A stretch of DNA of 64,000 bases. Source: Thiohalobacter sp. IOR34. Its GTDB lineage: Bacteria; Pseudomonadota; Gammaproteobacteria; Thiohalobacterales; Thiohalobacteraceae. Below, piece after piece: positions 43,727 to 52,497 of this stretch. The stretch is taken from positions 1,275,438 to 1,339,437 of the forward strand of contig NZ_CP128988.1 of assembly GCF_030406045.1 (NCBI RefSeq), in the 5' to 3' direction. The notes under the pieces were generated by a model. That model saw only the letters and a program-made list of their open reading frames with translations, made no database searches and had not been told where the DNA came from. A program made the translations under genes and the position numbers. The first letter of the stretch is position 1; the number at the start of each line of letters is the position of its first letter.

Positions 43727-44607
43727 CGCTGGCGCCCATCCGGCGCCAGCCGGGCCAGGCGCCGGGCGCGGCGGGTCTCGCCGCGGGCGGTGCGCCAGGC
43801 GATCCACAGCTTGCGCAGCGGGGTGAGGGCGATGCGCTGTTCCAGTACGCGAAATCCGTCGCGGGCGATCTCCTCCAGGGTGGCGCGGTAGATGGCGGCC
43901 ATGATCAGGCCGCTGCGATGCCGGTAGCGGTCTGCCTCCGGCAGCAGGGCCAGGGCCCGCCGGTAGTAGTCTTCGGCGCGCTGATACTGGTGCTGCATCA
44001 GCTCGATGAAGGCCGGCGTGGTCTGGAAGGCGAGCAGGCTGCGGGGATCGACGCCGAAGCGTTCCAGCTCGTCCTGGGGTAGATAGATGCGGCCGCGTGC
44101 CGCGTCCTCGCGCACGTCGCGGATGATGTTGGTGAGCTGCAGGGCGGTGCCGAGTTCGGTGGCATAACGCAGCGTGTCGCGCTGGCTGTAGCCGAAGATC
44201 TCGGCGCTGAGCAGACCGACCACGCCGGCCGAGCGGTAGCAGTACAGGGCCAGTTCCTTGAAGGAGGCATAGCGGTGCCGCTCCAGGTCCATCTGCATGC
44301 CGTCGATGATCTCCTCGAAGTATTCTCGCGGCAGGTTGAAACGTTCCAGACGCTGCTGCAGGGCGCGGCCGATGGGGTGCTGCGGGCTGCCGTCGAAGAC
44401 CCGCCCGATCTCCTCCCGCCACCAGTCCAGCTTGCGTCGGGCAACGGACGGCTCGCGGCAGTCGTCGACGGTATCGTCCACTTCGCGGCAGAAGGCATAG
44501 AGGGCGATGATGGCGCCCCGTTCCTCGGCCGGCAGGAAGCGGAAACTGTAGTAGAAGCTGGAGCCGCTGGCGGCGGCGCGCTGCTGGCAGTACTGGTCGG
44601 GGGTCAT
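43723..44607 (-). CDS. hpnD: Presqualene diphosphate synthase
   Basis: The 294-residue trans-isoprenyl synthase has the two Asp-rich regions of the squalene/phytoene synthase family, AFCREVDDTVDD and ALQLTNIIRDVREDAARGRIYLP, plus GYSQRDTLRYATELGTAL. HpnD condenses two farnesyl diphosphates to presqualene diphosphate. It is upstream of hpnE with an ATGA overlap and 72 bp downstream of hpnC, confirming the HpnCDE pathway. The C terminus is strongly basic. Confidence 0.93.
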   Translation of the reverse strand: MTPDQYCQQRAAASGSSFYYSFRFLPAEERGAIIALYAFCREVDDTVDDCREPSVARRKLDWWREEIGRVFDGSPQHPIGRALQQRLERFNLPREYFEEIIDGMQMDLERHRYASFKELALYCYRSAGVVGLLSAEIFGYSQRDTLRYATELGTALQLTNIIRDVREDAARGRIYLPQDELERFGVDPRSLLAFQTTPAFIELMQHQYQRAEDYYRRALALLPEADRYRHRSGLIMAAIYRATLEEIARDGFRVLEQRIALTPLRKLWIAWRTARGETRRARRLARLAPDGRQR

Positions 44608-44679
44608 GCGGCGGCGCTGGTTGAAGGGGGGCTCAAGGATAAAGGATTTTCCGTGGCTGCGCGATCCGGCCGGCCGTCC

Positions 44680-45534
44680 TCAGCGACGCGCCGGCAGGGC
44701 GTGCCAGGCGAGGCTCAGCCAATCGCGGCGCGACAGTCGCGGCCGCGCGAAGGGCGGGGTGGCCGGATCCAGCAGGCGCTGCAGGATGCGGTCGGCAGCG
44801 AGCACGGTGAGGCGGATCTGGATGCCCAGCCGGCCGCCGAGCTGGTTGCCGAGCGGGGCGCCCGAGTGCAGCAGCCGGCGGGTACGCTCGGCCTGGAACT
44901 GCAGCAGGCGGCGCAGAGCCGGGCTGTCGCGGCGCTCGCGCAGCTGGGCCTCGGTGACGCCGAATTCGGCCAGTTCATCCTGGGGCAGATAGAGGCGGTC
45001 GTTCTCGTCCAGATCCTGGCCGAGATCCTGCAGCATGTTGGTCAGCTGCAGGGCGCTGCAGATGGCATCGGAGTAGCCGACCTGCTGCGGCAGGAAGTTG
45101 TCGCTGAGCAGCAGCACCAGGCGGCCGACAGGGTTGGCGGAGCGCCGGCAATAGTCGAGCAGCTCGGCAAAGTCGGTATAGCGTGACTGGCGCAGATCCT
45201 GGCGGAAGGCATCGAGCAGATCGGTGAAGGGGTCGAGCGGCAGCTGGTGACTGCGGATGCAGTCGCCGAGGGCGACGAACAGCGGGTCGTCCAGCGTCTG
45301 CCCCCGTGAGCAGGCCTCGAGCGCGGCCTGCAGGGCATCCAGTGCGGCGAGTCGTTCCGCAACCGGCGCATCCCCCTCGTCGGCCAGATCGTCGGCGCGG
45401 CGGGCAAAGGCGTAGATCGCCGCCAGGGGGCGGCGCAGGCCGGGTGGCAGGAGCAGGGAGGCGACCGGGAAGTTCTCGTAGTGGCGGCGCGCCAGTTGCT
45501 GGCAGTGGCGATAGGCGGCGTCGATTGTGGACAT
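44680..45534 (-). CDS. hpnC: Hydroxysqualene synthase
   Basis: The 284-residue protein is a paralogue of HpnD with the family signatures HYENFPVASLLLPPGLRRPLAAIYAFARRADDLADEG and ALQLTNMLQDLGQDLDENDRLYLP. HpnC converts presqualene diphosphate to hydroxysqualene. The gene begins 3 bp after the rmuC stop, so it is co-transcribed with rmuC. It precedes hpnD and hpnE in pathway order. Confidence 0.92.
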   Translation of the reverse strand: MSTIDAAYRHCQQLARRHYENFPVASLLLPPGLRRPLAAIYAFARRADDLADEGDAPVAERLAALDALQAALEACSRGQTLDDPLFVALGDCIRSHQLPLDPFTDLLDAFRQDLRQSRYTDFAELLDYCRRSANPVGRLVLLLSDNFLPQQVGYSDAICSALQLTNMLQDLGQDLDENDRLYLPQDELAEFGVTEAQLRERRDSPALRRLLQFQAERTRRLLHSGAPLGNQLGGRLGIQIRLTVLAADRILQRLLDPATPPFARPRLSRRDWLSLAWHALPARR

Positions 45535-45537
45535 GTC

Positions 45538-46818
45538 TCAGTCGCTGTCCGCCAGCGGCGGCTCGACCTGCCGCGGTGCCCGTTCGATCTGCTCCGGCCG
45601 CTTGCCGTCCTTGCCGGCGGCGATGCCCATGTCGACGAACTTGCGGGCCCCCGGCAGCACCCGGCTGTCGAAGGAACCGACCGCCTTGTTGAAGGCGTTG
45701 ACGCTGCTGTCGAGACTCTTGCCGAGCTTGGCCAGGTGTTCGGAGAACACCCCGAGCCGCTGGTAGAGTTCCTCGCCCAGCTCGCGGATCCGCTCGGCGT
45801 TCTCGGCCAGCGCCACCTGTCGCCAGCCATAGGCCACGGCGCGCAGCAGGGCGACCAGGCTGGTCGGCGTGGCCAGCACCACCTTGCTGGCCAGGGCGTC
45901 CTCCAGCAGTTGGGGGTCGATGTCCAGCGCGGCGCTGAGAAACTGGTCGCCGGGGATGAACAGCACCACGAAGTCCGGGGTGTTGGGCAGGCGTTCCCAG
46001 TAGGCCTTGGCCGAGAGTTCCCGTACCCGTTCGCGCACCTTGCGTGCGTGGCGCTGAAGCTGGGCGCCGCGTTCGCTGTCATCGCCGGCTTCGATGGCGC
46101 TGAGGTAGGCATCCAGCGGGGTCTTGGCATCGACCACGATCTCGCGTCCGTCGGGCATGCGCACGATCATGTCCGGACGCAGGATGCCCTCCTCGCCGCT
46201 CAGCTGCTGCTGTTCGTAGAAGTCGCAGTGCTCGACCATGCCGGCCAGTTCCACCAGCCGCTTGAGGGTCAGCTCGCCCCACTGGCCACGCACCTCGGGG
46301 CGGCGCAGGGCCTGGACCAGGTTGCGCGTTTCGGCATGCAGCAGGCGGTGCGACTCGGCCATGGTCTCGATGTGCTTGGTCAATGAGCCGAAGGCCTCCT
46401 TGCGCTCGTTTTCCATGCGCCGTACCTGCTGCTCGGTCCGTTCCAGTGCCTCGCGGATGGGTTTGACCAGGTTCTCCACCGCCTTCTCCCGCTGGCCGAG
46501 TTCCTGCTGCGCCTCGCTCTGGAAGCGTTTCAGGTTTTCCTGGGCCAGTTTGAGGAATTCACTGCTGTTGTGCTTCAGCGCCTCGCTGGCCAGGGCGCTG
46601 AAGGTGTCGTTCAGCTGGTCGCGTGCCTGGCTGAAGGCCTGCATGCGTTCCTCGGCGGTGCGGCGCTCCGCCTCCAGCTCGGCCTTGAGCCGGATTTGTT
46701 CCGCCTGCAGAGCGTGCAGCCGCGGGCTGGTCCGCAGGTAGACGATCAGGCCACCCGCCAGCAGGCCGAGCAGTCCGGTGACGAGCAGCAGGAGGATCTG
46801 GGATTCAGGCATGGGCAT
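45538..46818 (-). CDS. rmuC: DNA recombination protein RmuC
   Basis: The 426-residue protein has an N-terminal membrane segment (ILLLLVTGLLGLLAGGLIVYL), a long coiled coil (about 35-150) and the C-terminal RmuC domain with RGQWGELTLKRLVELAGM, DMIVRMPDGREIVVDAKTPLDAYL and DFVVLFIPGDQFLSAAL. The domain has a PD-(D/E)XK-like nuclease core (VVDAKTPL). RmuC suppresses inversion at short inverted repeats, which is notable in a genome so rich in them. The ATG at 46818 starts the membrane helix. It is followed by hpnC at 3 bp. Confidence 0.92.
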   Translation of the reverse strand: MPMPESQILLLLVTGLLGLLAGGLIVYLRTSPRLHALQAEQIRLKAELEAERRTAEERMQAFSQARDQLNDTFSALASEALKHNSSEFLKLAQENLKRFQSEAQQELGQREKAVENLVKPIREALERTEQQVRRMENERKEAFGSLTKHIETMAESHRLLHAETRNLVQALRRPEVRGQWGELTLKRLVELAGMVEHCDFYEQQQLSGEEGILRPDMIVRMPDGREIVVDAKTPLDAYLSAIEAGDDSERGAQLQRHARKVRERVRELSAKAYWERLPNTPDFVVLFIPGDQFLSAALDIDPQLLEDALASKVVLATPTSLVALLRAVAYGWRQVALAENAERIRELGEELYQRLGVFSEHLAKLGKSLDSSVNAFNKAVGSFDSRVLPGARKFVDMGIAAGKDGKRPEQIERAPRQVEPPLADSD

Positions 46819-46913
46819 ATGGTAGCACCATGAATGGCTGTGAAATCCACGAAAGAGGATATGCCGCCTGACGGGGCGGAATAGCCGGCGCCTCCGCACG
46901 TCCTTGCCTCGCC

Positions 46914-47167
46914 TAGCCCGCATATTGCACCAAGGATTCGATGCCGAGGGCGAATCCGGCAAAGCAGCTTGGGCGATCGGCCGAAAAAGCATGGCCGTCG
47001 CCATGGTTCGAGGGGGATCGCTCAAGATGCGCAGCCCGATTCGGCCTGACATCGAATAGGCACAAAGTGTATCCCGCCACGACGGCCTATTTGCGAGCCT
47101 CCTGGCCTTGTATACCAGCCTGCCCCCCGATCATGCAAACCGCCTTGGTGCAATATGCGGGCTAGAA
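46914..47167. mobile_element. MITE-A element, best-preserved copy (about 254 bp)
   Basis: TAGCCCGCATATTGCACCAA at the left and TTGGTGCAATATGCGGGCTA at the right are perfect inverted repeats, and the inverted match extends two bases further inward. TA sits at each outer end. The interior (GCAGCTTGGGCGATCGGCCG, GATGCGCAGCCCGATTCGGC, CAGCCTGCCCCCCGATCATG) is non-coding and matches 10446-10700. It separates rmuC from gph. A single REP palindrome follows at once (47169-47192). Confidence 0.85.
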
Positions 47168-47284
47168 TCGCGGCCTGGAGGCCGCTCCTACTGGCGGCCA
47201 GCGGCCACGCCACGATTGTCAGGCCGTTTCCATTCGAGGGCAGGCGAGGCCTGTCATCTTCCGGCTTCTGGGAGATCTTCGTGG

Positions 47285-47962
47285 CTATGGGCCCACTACC
47301 CAATCCCGGATCTCGTCCGGCTTCGCCACCAGTCCATCGGCGCCCCAGGATCGGGGGTCGTCATCGGGGCCAAGGTAGCCGAACAGCGCGACCAGGGTGT
47401 GCACGCCGGCGTTCCTGCCCGAGCGGATGTCGCGTTCGGCGTCGCCGATGTAGAGGCAGTTGGCCGGCGCGGCGCCGGTCTCGCGACAGGCGTAGAGAAT
47501 GGGGGCGGGGTGGGGCTTGCGTTCGGCCAGGGTGTCGCCGCTGACGACCACGGCGGCGCGCGCCAGCAGACCCAGTTGTTGCAGCAGGGGTTCGGTCAGC
47601 CAGGACGGCTTGTTGGTGACCACCCCCCAGCGAATGCCCCGGGCCTCCAGTTCGTCCAGCAGGCGTTCCATGCCGGGGAAGGGGCGGGTGTGGCGGGCGA
47701 GGTTTTCCCGGTAGACGTCCAGCAGCCGCTGGCGTCGTGCCGCAAAGCGGGGATGTTCCGGCTCGCACTCGAAGCCATGGCGGATCAGGGCGATGCTGCC
47801 GTGGGAGACGGCCGGGCGGATGCGTTCCAGGGGCAGGGCCTGCAGGCCTTCCTCCTCGCGGACGTGGTTCAGCGCCCAGACGAGGTCGGGGGCGGTGTCG
47901 AGCAGGGTGCCGTCGAGGTCGAACAGCACGCTGCGGATCGGCGGCCGGGTGGAAACGGGCAT
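47285..47962 (-). CDS. gph: Phosphoglycolate phosphatase-like HAD hydrolase
   Basis: The 225-residue HAD enzyme has motif I VLFDLDGTLLDTAPDL, motif II VVTNKP, motif III Lys in LAERKPHPAPIL and motif IV YIGDAERDIRSGR. The cap domain is of the Gph type. It hydrolyses 2-phosphoglycolate from DNA 3'-end repair or photorespiration-like metabolism; the same family includes pyrophosphatases and UMP-type phosphatases. The ATG at 47962 lies 8 bp after the ubiG stop; an in-frame ATG at 47986 would overlap ubiG. The ubiG-gph pairing is conserved in gammaproteobacteria. Confidence 0.92.
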   Translation of the reverse strand: MPVSTRPPIRSVLFDLDGTLLDTAPDLVWALNHVREEEGLQALPLERIRPAVSHGSIALIRHGFECEPEHPRFAARRQRLLDVYRENLARHTRPFPGMERLLDELEARGIRWGVVTNKPSWLTEPLLQQLGLLARAAVVVSGDTLAERKPHPAPILYACRETGAAPANCLYIGDAERDIRSGRNAGVHTLVALFGYLGPDDDPRSWGADGLVAKPDEIRDWVVGP

Positions 47963-47970
47963 CGGCGGCC

Positions 47971-48678
47971 TCAGTCGCGCTGGCAACTGACCAGATAGTT
48001 GACGTCGGCGTTCTCGCTGAGGCTGTAGTGGCCGGTCAGGGGGTTGTAGCTCATGCCGCTGATGTCATCGATGTGCAGGCCGGCCTGCCGGGCCCAGGTG
48101 TCCAGTTCCGAGGGACGGATGAACTTGCGGTAGTCGTGGGTGCCCTTGGGCAGCAGCCGCAGCAGGTATTCGGCGCCGATGATGGCGAACAGATAGGACT
48201 TGGGGTTGCGGTTCAGGGTTGAGAAGAAGACGTGTCCCTGCGGCTTCACCAGGGTGGCACAGGCGCGGATCACCGAGGCCGGATCCGGTACGTGTTCCAG
48301 CATCTCCAGGCAGGTGACGACGTCGAAGGCGGCGGGTGCCTCCTCGGCCATGCGTTCCGCGGTGGTCTGCCGGTAGTCGACCTTGAGACCGGATTCGTAC
48401 AGGTGCAGGCGGGCGACGGACAGCGGCGCCTCGCCCATGTCGATGCCGGTCACCTCGGCGCCCAGCCGGGCCATGCCCTCGGAGAGGATGCCGCCGCCAC
48501 AGCCGACGTCGAGCACCTTCTTGCCGGCCAGGGGAACCCGCGAGTTGATGTAGTCCAGGCGCAGGGGGTTGATGTCGTGCAGCGGCTTGAACTCGCTGTC
48601 CGGATCCCACCAGCGGGAGGCGAGTTCCTCGAACTTGGCGATCTCGGCGGCGTCGACGTTGGGCTTGGCTTCGTTCAT
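47971..48678 (-). CDS. ubiG: Ubiquinone biosynthesis O-methyltransferase
   Basis: The 235-residue SAM-dependent enzyme has the UbiG N-terminal [30 protein letters not shown], the SAM motif [33 protein letters not shown] and [23 protein letters not shown], the family's membrane-contact region. It carries out both O-methylations in ubiquinone synthesis. It lies 20 bp after mtaD and 8 bp before gph in one operon. Confidence 0.96.
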   Translation of the reverse strand: MNEAKPNVDAAEIAKFEELASRWWDPDSEFKPLHDINPLRLDYINSRVPLAGKKVLDVGCGGGILSEGMARLGAEVTGIDMGEAPLSVARLHLYESGLKVDYRQTTAERMAEEAPAAFDVVTCLEMLEHVPDPASVIRACATLVKPQGHVFFSTLNRNPKSYLFAIIGAEYLLRLLPKGTHDYRKFIRPSELDTWARQAGLHIDDISGMSYNPLTGHYSLSENADVNYLVSCQRD

Positions 48679-48698
48679 GGGGCAAGCATACTACGGCA

Positions 48699-50036
48699 TC
48701 AGGGCCGGGAACCATCCGGATCGGTGGCCGCGATCCGTGTCTGCCAGTGCAGCGCGCGGTCGCGGATGCTGGTCTCGTCGAGGCTGGTGAGGCGACCTTC
48801 CTTGAGCAGGTGGCGACCGCCAACCCAGACGTCGCTCACCTGGTGGCGGCCGCTGGCATAGACCAGTTGGGAGACCGGGTGGTAGCAGGGCGAGGTTTCC
48901 AGCCGACCGAGGTCGACGGCACAGAGATCGGCCCACTTGCCAGGCCTGAGCGAACCGGTCTCCTCACCCAGGCCCAGGGCCCGCGCGCCGTTCAGGGTGG
49001 CCATGCGCAGCACCTGGTGGGCGGGCAGGGCGCTGGCGTCAGCGGCCACCGCCTTGCCGAGCAGGGCCGCGCTGCGCATTTCGCCGAACAGGTCCAGATC
49101 GTTGTTGCTGGCCGCGCCGTCGGTGCCGAGAGCCACCTCGATGCCGGCCTCCAGCAGCCGCTGCACCGGACAGAAGCCGCTGGCCAGCTTGAGATTGGAC
49201 TCGGGACAGTGGACCACCCGGATGCCGGTGGCGGCGGCATGCTCGATCTCCTCATCCTGCAGCTGGGTCATGTGCACGGCGGTCAGGGCCGGCGAGAGCA
49301 GGCCGAGATCGTCGAGCCGCTGCAGCGGCCGCCGGCCATGCTGTTGCAGCGACTGGTGCACCTCGTCCCGGGTCTCGTGCACATGCATGTGGATGGGGAT
49401 GTCCAGCTCGTCGGCCAGCACCCGCAGGCGCTGCAGCGGGCCGTCCGAGACGGTGTAGGGCGCGTGCGGGGCGAAGGCGGTGTGGATCAGCGGGTCGTTG
49501 CGGTATTCGTCGTGCAGCACCAGGCCCTTGTCCAGGTAATCGTCCGGACCGGCTGCATAGGCGGTGGGGAAATCGATGAGGATGAGGCCGACACAGGTGC
49601 GCATGCCGGCCGCCGCGGCGACCCTGGCCGTGACCTCGGGAAAGAAATACATGTCGTTGAAGCAGGTGATGCCACCGCGCAGCATCTCTGCGATTGCCAG
49701 CTGGCTGCCGTCGTGAATGAACTCCTCGTTGATCCAGCGCTGTTCGGCCGGCCAGATATGCTCGTTGAGCCAGGTCATCAGCGGCAGGTCGTCGGCCAGG
49801 CCGCGCAGCAGCGACATGGCGGCATGGGTATGGGCATTGACCAGGCCAGGGATCAGGGCGTGCTGTGGCAGCTCGATCCGGGTCTCGGCACGATAGCGCT
49901 CGCTGGCCGTCCCGGCCGGCAGGACGTCCAGGATCCGCCCCTCGTCGATGGCGAGGGCATGCTCCTCCAGGACCCGGTGGTCCGGCTCCACGGGGATGAT
50001 CCAGCGGGCCTTGATCAGGGTGTCGATCGCTTGCAT
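48699..50036 (-). CDS. mtaD: 5-methylthioadenosine/S-adenosylhomocysteine deaminase-type amidohydrolase (TRZ/ATZ family)
   Basis: The 445-residue amidohydrolase has metal ligands in LIPGLVNAHTHAAMSLLRG, HMHVHETRDEV and TAVHMTQL, and catalytic residues in VVHCPESNLKLASGFCP and VALGTDGAASNNDLDLFGEM. The family deaminates methylthioadenosine or S-adenosylhomocysteine, which would clear by-products of SAM enzymes such as the adjacent UbiG. The mtaD-ubiG-gph order supports that link. It diverges from the CRISPR locus; the 50037-50179 gap should contain both promoters. Confidence 0.9.
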   Translation of the reverse strand: MQAIDTLIKARWIIPVEPDHRVLEEHALAIDEGRILDVLPAGTASERYRAETRIELPQHALIPGLVNAHTHAAMSLLRGLADDLPLMTWLNEHIWPAEQRWINEEFIHDGSQLAIAEMLRGGITCFNDMYFFPEVTARVAAAAGMRTCVGLILIDFPTAYAAGPDDYLDKGLVLHDEYRNDPLIHTAFAPHAPYTVSDGPLQRLRVLADELDIPIHMHVHETRDEVHQSLQQHGRRPLQRLDDLGLLSPALTAVHMTQLQDEEIEHAAATGIRVVHCPESNLKLASGFCPVQRLLEAGIEVALGTDGAASNNDLDLFGEMRSAALLGKAVAADASALPAHQVLRMATLNGARALGLGEETGSLRPGKWADLCAVDLGRLETSPCYHPVSQLVYASGRHQVSDVWVGGRHLLKEGRLTSLDETSIRDRALHWQTRIAATDPDGSRP

Positions 50037-50179
50037 CGGCAGGGCTCGGGTATTTCGAATTCCGCAGTATAACGAAGTCGGGAGCGATTGCGTAAGCAGA
50101 CTTTCGGCTTTGTCGGATCAATAAATCCGCAAGCTTGCCAAAGCAGTGGCGATTGGTGGAATATGATGAAATCGTGGTA

Positions 50180-51334
50180 ATGGAGAATGCCACGTCGATA
50201 ATAAAACCAATGTGGGAAATATTCGGCAGCGGGGGCGCCGTGGAGGGAGGATGCGGGATTAAGGATATTCCACCGATAGCGATCGGACGCTATCGTTTCG
50301 TCTTTCGTGCACTTGACCAGATCACCTTTCCCGCATACGCAGGCTCCGCCTGGCGCGGCGTGTTCGGTCATGGACTGAGAAAGACTCTCTGCGTGACCGG
50401 TCGGCGCGACTGCGCCGGATGCCAGCTTCTGCACGGTTGCGCCTACGCCTACCTGTTCGAAACGCCGCCGCCCAGGAATGCGGCCAAGCTGAGCCGCTAC
50501 ACGGCCGCGCCCCATCCCTTCATACTCGAACCGCCACCCGACGACTCGAATGGGGTCGAGGCGGGCAGTACCTTCGAGCTGAGCTGCGTGCTCGTGGGGC
50601 GCGCCAATGCGCACCTGGCCTATATCATCCAGGGGTTGCGGATGGCGGGGCAGCGGGGCATCGGCCGGGGCAACGCGCGTTTCATTGTCGAGGCGGTCGA
50701 TTGCGAAGCGGCGCCCGGCAACGGCGAATGGCGCAGGATCCTTGACAAAGGCAACCCCATACTTGCTCCTTTTGAAGCGCCGACTCTGTCGCCTCCCGCC
50801 GGGATCCCGGGAGTGCTGCAACTCGAATTTCTCACGCCGCTGCGGCTCAAGCGTGACGGCAGGCTGGTAACGCCGGAGTGCTTCGAATTCCACGACCTGT
50901 TACGCAACCTCCTGCGCCGCCTCTCGCTGCTTTCCTACTTTCATACCAATGATCCCTGGGAACTCGATTTCGCCGGTTTGAACAAGGCCTCCCGGGAGGT
51001 TGTGCTGGCCGGCAGGCGGCTGGAATGGCGCGAATGGACGCGCTATTCCTCCCGGCAGGGGACCACCATGAAAATGGGCGGGCTGGTTGGCAAGATCAGG
51101 CTCGCCGGCGAAGACATTGTCCCATTCTGGCCATTTCTGTGGTTCGGGCAATGGGTCCATGCGGGCAAAGGCACCAGCATGGGCCTGGGGTGGTACCGGA
51201 TCGCCGCAAGCTTGCCGGATGAGGGAAGGCGGGCTGATGGAACGACAATGACCGCCGGGGAGGTCGCCCGGACGGTGGCCAGGGAGGTCAGGGATGGCCG
51301 CCCCGCGTCATGCGGAGAAGGAATGGAAGAATGA
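50180..51334 (+). CDS. cas6: CRISPR RAMP endoribonuclease Cas6
   Basis: The product (384 residues from the ATG at 50180) matches the Cas6-type pre-crRNA processing RAMP family. It has the N-terminal IGRYRFVFRALDQITFPAYAGSAWRGVFGHGLR, a Cys-rich insert (CVTGRRDCAGCQLLHGC), and the C-terminal Gly-rich loop HAGKGTSMGLGWYRI. It would cut the CRISPR repeat to release crRNA. The catalytic residues are not obvious. The frame is open from a TTG at 50135, and ATGs at 50180 and 50210 are both possible; no strong Shine-Dalgarno decides. Its stop overlaps the next gene as ATGA. It is the first gene of the locus and is separated from cmr genes by the CARF gene. Confidence 0.88.
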   Translation: MENATSIIKPMWEIFGSGGAVEGGCGIKDIPPIAIGRYRFVFRALDQITFPAYAGSAWRGVFGHGLRKTLCVTGRRDCAGCQLLHGCAYAYLFETPPPRNAAKLSRYTAAPHPFILEPPPDDSNGVEAGSTFELSCVLVGRANAHLAYIIQGLRMAGQRGIGRGNARFIVEAVDCEAAPGNGEWRRILDKGNPILAPFEAPTLSPPAGIPGVLQLEFLTPLRLKRDGRLVTPECFEFHDLLRNLLRRLSLLSYFHTNDPWELDFAGLNKASREVVLAGRRLEWREWTRYSSRQGTTMKMGGLVGKIRLAGEDIVPFWPFLWFGQWVHAGKGTSMGLGWYRIAASLPDEGRRADGTTMTAGEVARTVAREVRDGRPASCGEGMEE

Positions 51335-52473
51335 CGAACAACAGATCCCGGCCAAGTGACTTTCCGAGGCGCATCCTGCTGGCAGTGACCGGGCTGTCAC
51401 CCCAGGTCGTCACCGAAACCCTCTATGCCCTGATAAAGAAAGCCCCGCGGTTTGTGCCGACCGAAATCCATCTCATCACCACGGCGGAAGGCGCCGAGCG
51501 CGCGCGGCTTTCCCTGTTGCACGAAGAGACCGGCTGGTTCCATCGCCTGTGCGCCGATTATGAACTGTCCGGTGTCAGTTTCGGGGAAGAATGCATCCAT
51601 GTCATCCAGGATCCCGCTGGTGGCGCGCTCAGCGACATTCGCACACCGGAGGAAAACGAACGCACGGCGGACCAGATCGTTGAACAGGTTCAGAAGCTCA
51701 CATCCGACGAACGAAGCGCCCTGCACGCATCCATTGCCGGCGGCAGAAAAACCATGGGATTCTACCTTGGCTATGCCATGTCGCTCTATGGCCGGCCGCA
51801 GGACCGGCTCTCCCACGTGCTGGTCTCGGCGCCCTTCGAATCTCATCCGGATTTTTTCTATCCGACGCCGGAAAGCAGGATCATCTATACGCCCGGACCC
51901 GACAGCAAGCCCCTGGACACGCACATGGCGGAGGTCACGCTGGCGGAAATACCTTATGTCCGCCTGCGCCATGGCCTGGACGAGCGGCTGACGGACGGGA
52001 AAACGAGCTTCAGCGAGGCGGTCGCCAGCGCCCAGGCCGCTGTCGGCCCCGTCCGGCTGGTCATCGATCTGGAGGGGAAGAGGATCGAGGCCGGAGGCAA
52101 GGTTCTCCACCTGCCCCCCACACAGCTTGCTTTCCTGAGCTGGCTGGCACGGCGCAAGGCCGAAGGACACGGCCCGGTACGTTGCCCATGTGACGGTGCG
52201 CCAGAGCCCAATTACGCCAAAGAATATGTGCGTGAATACGAAGAAATCGCAGACCCGCAGGCAACCGGCACCGCCACAGGCCTGAAAGAAGGCATGAGCA
52301 AGAATTTTTTCGAACAGACCCAGTCCCGTCTGCATAGGGAGTTAAAGAAGGTGCTGGGGCCAGCCGGCCGTTTTGCCTATGGTGTAATTTCCGAGGGAAA
52401 GCCCAAACGCTACGAACTGGCCGTGGGGCGGGAAGACATTGAGTGGGGGATGATCAGGCAGGATGACTGTTGA
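51331..52473 (+). CDS. CARF-domain protein of the NE0113 (TIGR02584) type, putative ring nuclease/regulator
   Basis: The 380-residue protein starts RRILLAVTGLSPQVVTETLYAL, the hallmark of the NE0113 CRISPR-associated family. It carries the CARF-like nucleotide-binding segment SIAGGRKTMGFYLGYAMSLYG near residues 139-159. The C-terminal half (residues 260-375) includes a winged-helix-like part (FEQTQSRLHRELKKVLGP). I see no HEPN motif (R-x4-6-H), so it is not an RNase of the Csm6 type. Database names link the family to ring nucleases that degrade cyclic oligoadenylate. A transcriptional role is an alternative. Its ATG overlaps the cas6 stop (ATGA). A lone MITE-A end follows 5 bp after its stop. 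Confidence 0.82.
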   Translation: MTNNRSRPSDFPRRILLAVTGLSPQVVTETLYALIKKAPRFVPTEIHLITTAEGAERARLSLLHEETGWFHRLCADYELSGVSFGEECIHVIQDPAGGALSDIRTPEENERTADQIVEQVQKLTSDERSALHASIAGGRKTMGFYLGYAMSLYGRPQDRLSHVLVSAPFESHPDFFYPTPESRIIYTPGPDSKPLDTHMAEVTLAEIPYVRLRHGLDERLTDGKTSFSEAVASAQAAVGPVRLVIDLEGKRIEAGGKVLHLPPTQLAFLSWLARRKAEGHGPVRCPCDGAPEPNYAKEYVREYEEIADPQATGTATGLKEGMSKNFFEQTQSRLHRELKKVLGPAGRFAYGVISEGKPKRYELAVGREDIEWGMIRQDDC

Positions 52474-52477
52474 AGTG

Positions 52478-52497
52478 GTGCAATATCCGGGCTAGAG
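52478..52497. repeat. Lone MITE-A right terminus inside the cas operon
   Basis: GTGGTGCAATATCCGGGCTA matches the right-hand MITE-A end. It lies just after the CARF gene; no partner end is visible within 300 bp. It separates cas6 and its partner from the cmr genes and may be the scar of an insertion or a rearrangement boundary. Confidence 0.6.

Noticed and set aside
42392-44422. 676-codon ORF as one long protein
   Set aside because: Only the part from 43726 is HpnE; the upstream codons are an out-of-frame reading of hpnD.
50135-50180. TTG at 50135 as the cas6 start, with TTGCCA/TATGAT as its promoter
   Set aside because: The 21-base spacing is too long for a sigma-70 promoter, and the extra N-terminal residues do not match the RAMP fold, so the ATG at 50180 was used.
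51331-52473. Reading the NE0113-type protein as a Csm6/HEPN RNase
   Set aside because: No R-x4-6-H HEPN motif in the C-terminal half; only the CARF-like part and a winged-helix-like region are visible.
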